Part shown: piece after piece, positions 56,871 to 64,000 of the stretch
Position numbering within the stretch: position 1 is the stretch's first letter
Layout: every line of letters starts with the position of its first letter
Source: Bacteroidales bacterium
Lineage (GTDB): Bacteria > Bacteroidota > Bacteroidia > Bacteroidales > JAADJA01
Assembly (NCBI GenBank): GCA_021740645.1
Contig: JAIOZL010000011.1
Coordinates: 1 to 64,000 of the forward strand
Direction of reading: 5' to 3'
Length of the DNA stretch: 64,000 nt
The notes under the pieces: generated by a model
Told to the model about the DNA's origin: nothing
What the model saw: only the letters and a program-made list of their open reading frames with translations
Databases searched by the model: none
Position numbers and translations under genes: made by a program

Positions 56871-59800
56871 TGTGCTATCAATTATACAAGAGGTTGGCCA
56901 AACGTATTTTTCATCAAAATTATATATATTGTTTGCCTTTATGGGTAATTCTCTTCTCATTCATTTTTACATCTACAAAAACTTTCTCACAGGAGTTCAA
57001 GTGTTTTGAATTGATCACAAGCAGTAACGGACTGTCACAATCTACCATTAATTGCCTGCATCAGGATAAAGATGGGTTACTTTGGATAGGTACCCAGGAT
57101 GGACTAAACTTATATGATGGAAATTCTTTTGTTTATTTCCATAACCAACCCGGAGACACCTTAAGCATTTCCGACAATTATATTCTTTCTATATGTGAGG
57201 ATCTGAATGGGAACCTCTGGCTTGGTACCATGAGCGGAGGACTAAACAAATTTTGTAAAAAAACCCGGGAATTTACCAGGTATCAAACAAATGCGAAATC
57301 CACACAGGGAATTTCCAATAATACCGTTTGGGCGGTAACTACAGATATAGCAGGAAATATATTTGCAGGTACTAATTATGGCCTAAATATTTTCCATCCC
57401 AAAAGCGGAATATTTTCTTTTGCAGGGCAGAACGAGTCGGATTCCTCTTCAATATCTAACCTGATGATTTCTGGATTATTTCTTGACAGGAATAACAATT
57501 TATGGGTTGGTACCCAAAAAGGATTATTCATTTTTGATCAAAAAAAGAAAGAATATTACCCCATTGTTCCAAAGGAGAATAGTCAGGATGAAAACATGGT
57601 GGTATGGGTTATAAGGGAAGTTGGAAACTTGGTTTTCGTGGGGACAAACAGAGGTATTTGGAAAGCCAATCCAGAAACCCGGCTTTTAAAAAAATTACCA
57701 CTAAATGAGACATTTAATACATGCTGGGCGCTGAACTTTGTATCGGAAAATAGTTTTCTGGCAGGAACTCAACATGGCTTATTCCATGTTAATCTATTAG
57801 ACAATTCATTTAAAGAAATTTCATTTCAAAAGGCTAAAACCACTGACCATGCCCGAAATAATGTTTGGTGTATTCTTCCCGACATGTCAGGGTTTTACTG
57901 GGTTGGTATGGATGAAGGTTTGATGAAAGTGAATGTGGTTAAAAAATCGTTTTTCACCTTAAGCACAGTATCTGAAAATAAGCTTTCACTTTCAGGTCCA
58001 AGTGTGATGTCTTTTCTGATTGACTCAGATAATACGCTTTGGGTTGGGACAGATGGGGCAGGTTTGAACCTATTACACAATGGAGATAATAAATTTCAGG
58101 TATGGAAAGCAAACCCTGGGAATATCAAAAGTATTTCAGGAAATCGAATTTGGTCGTTGCTTGAAGACAGACAGGGGCTGATCTGGATCGGGACTTACGG
58201 GGGAGGACTTAATAGTATAGATAAAAAAAGTGGGGAAATAAAAAATTACCTCCATAACAAACACATCAATAGTCTTTCAAATAACAGGGTGATGGCAATG
58301 TATGAAGATAGCCGGGGAATTTTATGGGTAGGAACCCGCGGTGGGGGGTTAAATAAATTTGATAAAAACAGCAATGCATTCAAATCCTATTTACATGATC
58401 CTGAAGACAGCACCTCACTTATTTCAAACACTGTTCTGGCAATAAATGAGGATTGGCAGGGTAATATATGGGTCGGCACATACTTAGGAGGTTTAAGCAA
58501 ATTTAATTCATCCAAAGATAGTTTTACTAACTATTGTTACGTGGAAGACAAGCCGGATTGTATTTCCAATAATAACGTATGGGCTATTCTTTTTGATAAC
58601 GAAAACAGGATGTGGTTGGGAACACAGGGCGGATTGAATTGGGCAACAGAAAAGAATGGCCAAATAACCTTTCGGAATATTACAACCAAGCAGGGTTTGC
58701 CAAGCAATGTAATTTTTGGTTTACAACAAGATCGGAAAGGAAATATTTGGATGAGTACATTTCGTGGTATTGCTAAATTGAGGCTTAATAAAGCAAAATG
58801 GATAACTGAAGAGAATCACGCAATAGAAAGTTTAGAATCAGACCCATTTGACCCGGCTATTGTCGCTTATTATGAACATGATGGGATTCATGGGAATGAA
58901 TTTAATCAGGGGGCATCATATAAAGATAAACAAGGAAATATATATTTTGGTGGTTTAAAGGGAATGACTTATTTCCATCCAGATAGCATACAATCCAGCA
59001 CATATAATCCTAAAGTAATTATTTCCGATTTTAAAATTTTTAATAATTCCGTTGGCTTTCATAAAGCTGAAGAAACTCATGGCAAAGTTTTTAAGGAAGG
59101 AAATTCCTACTATTTAACAGAGCATATCACCTATCTCGATCAGTTAACACTTACCTATAAAGAAAGCGTTTTCTCTTTTACATTTTCTTCTCTCGATTTA
59201 AGTTTTCCTAACCAGCTTATGTATGCATATAAGATGGAAGGTTTTGAAACGTTATGGAACTTTATAGAAGATCAAAATTCAGCTACCTATACTAATCTGG
59301 ATGCAGGACACTACACGTTTAGGGTTAAAGCGAGCAATTGCGACGGACAATGGAGTTCGCATGAAGCAATCCTTCAAATCAGGATTCTCCCACCTTTTTG
59401 GAAAACGACCTGGTTTCTGGTTTTTATTAGCATTTTTGTTCTTTTAGTCATAACCCTGGCAATTTTAAGGCTTTTCCATATTCAGAAAAGAAATGCCAGA
59501 GCTGAAAGAGAAAAGATTGAATTACAGCTAAAAACTATCAAAAACCAGATTGACCCACACTTTGCATTTAATGCTATCAATATGATTGGCTCCATGGTAT
59601 ATAAAAATGATCCGGATACCGTATACGACTACTTTTCGCGCTTTGCCCACCTGATAAGAAATACATTAAAAGATAGCGAAAAAATAGCAAGGCCTTTAAA
59701 AGATGAACTGGAATTTGTAAAAAACTATTTAGAGATTCAAAAATCCCGATTTAAAAACAAATTTGAATTCGAAGTTATCATAGGAGAAAGTACAGATCAA

Positions 59801-60139
59801 AATTTTCAGGTCCCCAAAATGATCATACAAGCTTATGTGGAGAATGCTATTAAACATGGTTTGATGAATAAAGAAGGGAAGGGCCTTGTTTCGATCACCA
59901 TTTTTCAGGATTCAAATCAATTATCCATCTCAGTGAAAGATGATGGGATAGGAAGAACTAAAGCCGCCGAATTCAATAAAAGCAGCACAAAAAGAGGAAT
60001 GGCTATCATCCGTCAGATTTTTGATCTATACAAAAAAATATACCCCTATCAGATAACCCAAACGATAAAGGACTTACTAGACGATAAAGGCGATGCCTCA
60101 GGAACGGAAGTCATATTAACGATAACAAAAACCAACTAA
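56870..60139 (+). CDS. LytS/YehU-type sensor histidine kinase with Reg_prop propeller and Y_Y_Y domain
   Basis: Up to 1089 aa. The start is uncertain: GTG at 56870 overlaps a -7 box, and no in-frame ATG precedes the propeller; TTG at 56933 would give a compact signal peptide (PLWVILFSFIFTSTKTFSQ). Reg_prop blades fill about residues 45-700 (LLWIGTQDGLNLYDG, LWLGTMSGGLNKF, IWIGTYGGGLNSI, LWVGTRGGGLNKF). Then come Y_Y_Y (about 760-830, YAYKMEGFETLWNF, LDAGHYTFRVKA) and one transmembrane helix (about 846-868). The His_kinase domain has His897 in NQIDPHFAFNAINMI and the ATPase motifs AYVENAIKHG and VKDDGIGR. Its partner is the adjacent LytTR regulator, 4 bp downstream. Confidence 0.9.
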   Translation: MCYQLYKRLAKRIFHQNYIYCLPLWVILFSFIFTSTKTFSQEFKCFELITSSNGLSQSTINCLHQDKDGLLWIGTQDGLNLYDGNSFVYFHNQPGDTLSISDNYILSICEDLNGNLWLGTMSGGLNKFCKKTREFTRYQTNAKSTQGISNNTVWAVTTDIAGNIFAGTNYGLNIFHPKSGIFSFAGQNESDSSSISNLMISGLFLDRNNNLWVGTQKGLFIFDQKKKEYYPIVPKENSQDENMVVWVIREVGNLVFVGTNRGIWKANPETRLLKKLPLNETFNTCWALNFVSENSFLAGTQHGLFHVNLLDNSFKEISFQKAKTTDHARNNVWCILPDMSGFYWVGMDEGLMKVNVVKKSFFTLSTVSENKLSLSGPSVMSFLIDSDNTLWVGTDGAGLNLLHNGDNKFQVWKANPGNIKSISGNRIWSLLEDRQGLIWIGTYGGGLNSIDKKSGEIKNYLHNKHINSLSNNRVMAMYEDSRGILWVGTRGGGLNKFDKNSNAFKSYLHDPEDSTSLISNTVLAINEDWQGNIWVGTYLGGLSKFNSSKDSFTNYCYVEDKPDCISNNNVWAILFDNENRMWLGTQGGLNWATEKNGQITFRNITTKQGLPSNVIFGLQQDRKGNIWMSTFRGIAKLRLNKAKWITEENHAIESLESDPFDPAIVAYYEHDGIHGNEFNQGASYKDKQGNIYFGGLKGMTYFHPDSIQSSTYNPKVIISDFKIFNNSVGFHKAEETHGKVFKEGNSYYLTEHITYLDQLTLTYKESVFSFTFSSLDLSFPNQLMYAYKMEGFETLWNFIEDQNSATYTNLDAGHYTFRVKASNCDGQWSSHEAILQIRILPPFWKTTWFLVFISIFVLLVITLAILRLFHIQKRNARAEREKIELQLKTIKNQIDPHFAFNAINMIGSMVYKNDPDTVYDYFSRFAHLIRNTLKDSEKIARPLKDELEFVKNYLEIQKSRFKNKFEFEVIIGESTDQNFQVPKMIIQAYVENAIKHGLMNKEGKGLVSITIFQDSNQLSISVKDDGIGRTKAAEFNKSSTKRGMAIIRQIFDLYKKIYPYQITQTIKDLLDDKGDASGTEVILTITKTN

Positions 60140-60143
60140 GAAC

Positions 60144-60902
60144 ATGAGCGATATCTATTTTTCGGCCATTATTATTGATGATGAAGAAGAAGCCAGGAAT
60201 ATTCTTGAGCGACAACTTCTTCGTTTAGGAAACATCCAAATAAAAGCGAAAGCGTCAGGAGTGGATGAAGGGTTTGAAAAGATATTGGAATTGAAGCCCA
60301 ATTTGATTTTTCTGGATATTCAAATGCCAGGGAAAAATGGTTTTGAACTCATTAAATTACTTAAAAAATTTAAGCTATCCACCACCGTTATTTTTGTTAC
60401 AGCCCATCATGAATATGCGATAAATGCGATGAAAGTTGCTGCCTTTGATTATTTATTAAAGCCGGTAGTTTTTAGCGAATTAAAACAAACAGTTAATCGT
60501 TTTACGGAAAAGCAACTTGAAAAATTAAGTGAAAACAAAGTAGATAAACTTTTTGAGATTCTTAACCGGTCAGGAAAAATTTCATTTAATACGCGCACAG
60601 GATACATTTATGTAGCGGAAAACGATATTGTATTTTGCAAAGCAGAAGTGAACTATACCGAAATCCATTTCAGTTTAAACCGTAAAGAGGTGGTAACTGT
60701 TAATATCGGAAGAGTGCAGGAAATGCTCAACAACACAAAATTTTTCAGGATAAGCAGGTCGCACCTGATCAATATGGATTACCTTATTAAAGCCAACAGA
60801 AGGTTAAAAATCTGTCAGCTTTTTAAAAACGAAGAAACTTTTACTGTTCCGGCCCCTCCCAAACAAATTCGCCAACTTGAAGCCTTGATAAATAATATCT
60901 GA
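60144..60902 (+). CDS. LytTR-family response regulator
   Basis: 252 aa. The receiver domain is at residues 6-120 with acidic pocket DDEEEA, phospho-acceptor Asp58 in LIFLDIQMPGKNGFEL, Thr in IFVTAHHEYA and Lys in DYLLKPVVF. The LytTR DNA-binding domain is at about 150-250 (ISFNTRTGYIYVAENDIVF, YTEIHF, FFRISRSHLINMDYL). It is co-transcribed with the sensor kinase (4 bp gap). LytTR proteins bind paired direct repeats, often upstream of exopolysaccharide or surface genes. The 54276 gene upstream and the glycosyltransferase gene downstream are candidate targets by position only. Confidence 0.93.
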   Translation: MSDIYFSAIIIDDEEEARNILERQLLRLGNIQIKAKASGVDEGFEKILELKPNLIFLDIQMPGKNGFELIKLLKKFKLSTTVIFVTAHHEYAINAMKVAAFDYLLKPVVFSELKQTVNRFTEKQLEKLSENKVDKLFEILNRSGKISFNTRTGYIYVAENDIVFCKAEVNYTEIHFSLNRKEVVTVNIGRVQEMLNNTKFFRISRSHLINMDYLIKANRRLKICQLFKNEETFTVPAPPKQIRQLEALINNI

Positions 60903-61018
60903 CGATTGAGCCCCTTTAATTGAAAATTGAAAAACTATGATATTCTTCTTTCAATAATTATATAGAACTTTTTTATTGGTTTGAAAAATTTGTAACATTG
61001 CATTACAAGACTAAATAA

Positions 61019-62089
61019 ATGCCCAAGCAATTCCAGCACATAATAATTACTCATTTTTGTTTTCGTGGCAAAAATGCTTTTAAGCATTTACGATGGCCGG
61101 GGCTGGCATTTTATATTTACCCCCTTACTAAAAAATACCTGGACTATCGGTTCAAACTATTTGAAATGCTTTGTTTACCCGGAATACTTGGCCAAAGCAA
61201 TCAGAATTTTACCTGGGTGCTGGTCATTGATAAAGACCTCGGCTTCTCTTACAAAAAGAAGTTAAGTGAATTAGTTCAAGCCCGGAAAAAAACTTTTCTG
61301 GTTGAATATAACTCAACCCTTAGGCTTGACCAGCTGGATTGGCTAAAAACCTTTATTGAGGGAAAACCGGACTATATACTTACCTCAAATCACGATGACG
61401 ATGATTGTTTACCAGTAAATTTTGTGGAACAATTTCACAAAGTTCTTTCAGAAGAAAGTACATCAGTAAAGCTACCTCCGTTAAAAATATTTGGCTGTGA
61501 TCAAATACTACAGTGGGACCTGCTCTATAGTAAAAACACTCCTCTGGGAAAATATAGTAATTGGCATCGCAATTATAAAACCTCGTCCTGTGGATTTTCA
61601 TTACGGGTAAAGTATCCTGAATATAATCATTCGGTAAGCGGGATGGTGCACAAATTTGCACCTCATTATTTTAACTTTACATCTTCCCCTCCTACGCGCC
61701 ATGTTCAAGCTATCCGCAAAGTTTTTCTTGAATCATCATACAAGAATAAGGAGGAATTATCCTCCTGGCCTCCTGATTCAATGTTCCGCGATATAAGTGA
61801 AGTTACAGGTCCTGTCCTTATGTCGAACCACGCCCGTAATGCGCAATATTCCCGGTTATATGAGCAGAAACATATGTCGGATATTGTTACCGGCCCCGAT
61901 TCTTTTAATGAATATAATATTGATTGGGAAAAGGCATATAAGTATATTTCAGGATTTAAAAAGAACAGGAGTATATACTTTGCCCGGCGAATACAAAAGA
62001 ATTTCAGAAAATTAAAAAGAAAAACTATTAGAAAATTAAACCAATATTCGATGAGGATCATAATTAGAAAAGAAATTTATTATGACTAA
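61019..62089 (+). CDS. Putative rhamnosyltransferase-family glycosyltransferase
   Basis: 356 aa. The layout fits the putative rhamnosyl transferase family (PF11316 type): an N-terminal ITHF strand, RFKLFEMLCLPGILGQSNQN, FTWVLVIDKDLGFSYKKKL, and an acidic DxD-like stretch TSNHDDDDCLPVNFVEQFH that would bind the metal and sugar nucleotide. The C-terminus is strongly basic (ARRIQKNFRKLKRKTIRKLN) and may sit at the membrane or hold the polysaccharide acceptor. The actual sugar is not predictable from sequence. It overlaps the next gene by 8 bases, so the two are probably translated together. Confidence 0.7.
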   Translation: MPKQFQHIIITHFCFRGKNAFKHLRWPGLAFYIYPLTKKYLDYRFKLFEMLCLPGILGQSNQNFTWVLVIDKDLGFSYKKKLSELVQARKKTFLVEYNSTLRLDQLDWLKTFIEGKPDYILTSNHDDDDCLPVNFVEQFHKVLSEESTSVKLPPLKIFGCDQILQWDLLYSKNTPLGKYSNWHRNYKTSSCGFSLRVKYPEYNHSVSGMVHKFAPHYFNFTSSPPTRHVQAIRKVFLESSYKNKEELSSWPPDSMFRDISEVTGPVLMSNHARNAQYSRLYEQKHMSDIVTGPDSFNEYNIDWEKAYKYISGFKKNRSIYFARRIQKNFRKLKRKTIRKLNQYSMRIIIRKEIYYD

Positions 62090-62756
62090 AAGAGTAATTA
62101 TCACCGGTGCCACGGGTATGGTAGGCAAAGGGGTTCTGTTGGAATGCCTTGATCATGAAGCCATAAATGAAGTGCTTGTTTTAGGCCGAAATCCAGTGGG
62201 AATCAGTAATAGCAAGCTGAAAGAACTAGTCCATAAAGATTTTTCAAATTTTTCCGGAGTAAAAAATCAACTATCAGGATACGATGCTTGTTTCTTTTGC
62301 CTGGGAATCAGTGCAGCAGGACTGAAGGAAGAAGAATATAAAAAAATAACTTATGACTTTACCCTTTCGCTGGCCAGAACTCTCCATGATATTAATCCGG
62401 CTATGACCTTCAATTATATTTCCGGACAGGGAACAGATTCAACAGAAAAAGGCAGGATGATGTGGGCACGTATAAAAGGAAAAACAGAAAATGACTTACT
62501 TAACCTGGGTTTTAAACAGGCTTTTATGTTCCGGCCAGGAATGATTATTCCACTAAGAGGAATAAAATCCAGGACAAAAAGCTACCAGTTTATGTACGAT
62601 TATTTTTTATGGCTGGTAAAACTTATCAAAGCTCTTGCCCCTAATTCTGTAGTTAATACAACACAAATAGGATTAGCAATGATCAATTCCATGTTTAAAG
62701 CTCACGATAAAAAAATTTTAGTTCCGAAAGACATTATCCATTTATCACATCTATAA
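62082..62756 (+). CDS. Atypical short-chain dehydrogenase / NmrA-like NAD(P)-binding protein
   Basis: 224 aa. The Rossmann nucleotide site is ITGATGMVGKGVL at residues 6-18, followed by VLVLGRNP after the second strand. CFFCLGISAAG and FNYISGQGTDS occupy the positions of strands 4 and 5. A Tyr-x-x-x-Lys pair is not obvious (MWARIKGKTEN fills that place), as in the epimerase-like/HTATIP2-type atypical SDRs. The substrate is unknown. Its start lies inside the glycosyltransferase gene (8-bp overlap), implying coupling. Confidence 0.75.
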   Translation: MTKRVIITGATGMVGKGVLLECLDHEAINEVLVLGRNPVGISNSKLKELVHKDFSNFSGVKNQLSGYDACFFCLGISAAGLKEEEYKKITYDFTLSLARTLHDINPAMTFNYISGQGTDSTEKGRMMWARIKGKTENDLLNLGFKQAFMFRPGMIIPLRGIKSRTKSYQFMYDYFLWLVKLIKALAPNSVVNTTQIGLAMINSMFKAHDKKILVPKDIIHLSHL

Positions 62757-62828
62757 ATCATAGTTTAGATTATTCACAAACATTCTTATTCCGAAGCTGT
62801 TAATAGACTAAGATCTAAAACTAAAAAA

Positions 62829-63743
62829 ATGAATAAAGAAAAATGGACCCCCGATAATATCCCTGACCTTAAAGGAAAAGTTATAGTCGTTACAGGTGGA
62901 AATAGTGGGCTGGGTTATGAATCAGTTAAAGCATTTGCTGAAAAAGGTGCAGAAGTGATACTTGCAAGTCGTGATGTTGAAAAGGGAGAAGCTGCTAAAG
63001 CCCAAATAGGACAAACTAATGGAAAGATAGTTGTCATGCAATTAGACCTGATGGATCTGGCTTCCATTAAAAGTTTTGCCTCAAAGTTTAAAGAACACTA
63101 CAATATACTGGATGTGCTACTGAATAATGCGGGGATTATGACCACTCCATACTTTCTGACAAAGGATGGTTTTGAAGGACAAATGGGAACAAATCACCTT
63201 GGGCATTTTGCTTTAACCGCTTTAGTTTTTGATCTGATCAAAAAGACCCCAAAATCAAGGATTGTGAATGTGAGCAGTTCGGCTCATAAGCAGGGCAGAA
63301 TGGATTTTGACAACCTGCTTTTTGACCATGAAAAAGATTACTCCCCATTGAAATCATATGGCCGGTCAAAACTATCTAATCTGTTGTTTACTTACGAATT
63401 ACAAAGACGACTTGAAACAAATAACATAGATGCTATTTCAGTAGCAGCGCATCCGGGAGTGGCTCAAACAAACCTGGCCCGTTATATTGATGGTAAGTTA
63501 TGGTTCAAACTTATAACCCCAATTTTTAAGATGATCTCCCAGGATCAGGCCCATGGTGCTTTACCTCAGATAAGAGGTGCCGTTGACCCTGAAGTTAAAG
63601 GAGGTGAATATTATGGCCCGCATAAAGGGATGAAAGGTTTCCCGGTAGTGACAGAATCTAATGAAGCGTCGCACAATAAAGCAGACGCTAAAAAACTTTG
63701 GGAAGTATCAGAAAAACTGACCGGTATAAACTTTAAAATCTAA
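62829..63743 (+). CDS. Short-chain dehydrogenase/reductase, retinol dehydrogenase/WWOX-like group
   Basis: 304 aa. Classical SDR: cofactor site VTGGNSGLGYE (residues about 21-31), LASRD suggesting NADP preference, structural LLNNAGIMTTP, GTNHLGHFALT, catalytic Ser in VNVSSSAHKQG, and active-site Tyr and Lys in YGRSKLSNLLF. AHPGVAQTNLAR follows. The length and the LNNAGIM/NHLGHF motifs match the oxidoreductases often annotated as retinol dehydrogenase-like; the bacterial substrate is unknown. It has its own 72-bp upstream gap with no clear promoter. Confidence 0.88.
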   Translation: MNKEKWTPDNIPDLKGKVIVVTGGNSGLGYESVKAFAEKGAEVILASRDVEKGEAAKAQIGQTNGKIVVMQLDLMDLASIKSFASKFKEHYNILDVLLNNAGIMTTPYFLTKDGFEGQMGTNHLGHFALTALVFDLIKKTPKSRIVNVSSSAHKQGRMDFDNLLFDHEKDYSPLKSYGRSKLSNLLFTYELQRRLETNNIDAISVAAHPGVAQTNLARYIDGKLWFKLITPIFKMISQDQAHGALPQIRGAVDPEVKGGEYYGPHKGMKGFPVVTESNEASHNKADAKKLWEVSEKLTGINFKI

Positions 63744-64000
63744 GGAATCGATTGATTAAAATTCATCATATTTTTAATCCACCTGGAAAAGAAGTGGAAC
63801 AAAACCACATTGCGATTTTTCAAACCTGAAACCAATTCCCGAATTTTAGTCTATAGTTTATCCTTACCAATTCATAAACATTTCAACATAAATTAAACCC
63901 ATTTCATCACGGATTTTATATCCTTTATTCAATAAGTCTAGAACTCATTGACTTTTAGCCCTTGTAAATAATAACTTTGGTTGTTTAGTAAAACAAGTCA
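63744..64000. other. Terminal non-coding stretch
   Basis: No gene is seen in these 257 bases. A weak AT hairpin, GATTAAAA (63754-63761) with TTTTAATC (63772-63779), lies just after the SDR gene and may help end its transcript. Confidence 0.4.

Overview
The window looks like a chromosomal stretch from a member of the Bacteroidota, probably a Bacteroidales/Marinilabiliales-like anaerobe. The evidence is AT-rich DNA, hybrid two-component systems (sensor, REC and AraC in one protein), membrane-anchored TPR regulators, one T9SS type A sorting domain, a FISUMP domain, and -7 boxes close to TAnnTTTG. All supported genes are on the + strand. I see no rRNA, tRNA, CRISPR array or transposase gene.

Most of the window (1 to about 56.8 kb) is a surface-protein region built as repeated blocks of a regulator followed by large secreted proteins. 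Block 1 is a membrane TPR-HTH regulator (2654), a degenerate acylphosphatase (4805), a 2476-aa beta-repeat protein (5104), a fiber protein (12765) and a small module protein (14743). Block 2 is a TPR-AraC regulator (15844) and a 2437-aa mosaic surface protein (18319). Block 3 is a TPR hybrid histidine kinase (25767) and a tight five-gene operon (29005-36329) with three fiber-like proteins, a C10 cysteine protease and a module protein. Block 4 is a beta-propeller hybrid kinase (36572), a T9SS-sorted beta-repeat protein (40861) and an operon of two YadA-head/S74 fibers plus a beta-helix protein (42425-50508, with a frameshift near its 3' end). Two more surface proteins follow (50834, 54276), then a LytS/LytTR-type sensor and regulator pair (56870, 60144).

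Three things tie the region together. First, seven proteins carry the same C-terminal module of about 220 residues: a beta-rich part with a WHRNHL motif followed by a dockerin-like pair of calcium loops. It seems to replace the usual T9SS tail. Second, five or six fiber-like proteins share one of two N-terminal domains and end in one of three different C-terminal caps; five of the caps are peptidase S74 intramolecular chaperones with the Ser/Lys positions kept. Third, direct repeats with a 21-bp period lie about 38 bp upstream of a -7-like box before 29005, 40861 and 42425. This is the geometry expected for AraC-type activators, and the two hybrid kinases sit next to these targets.

The last 3 kb (61019-63743) is a different, ordinary neighbourhood: a putative rhamnosyltransferase-family glycosyltransferase and two Rossmann-fold oxidoreductases. 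A structured element of about 90 bp, made of three hairpins ending in an intrinsic terminator, occurs twice (2420 and 14513).
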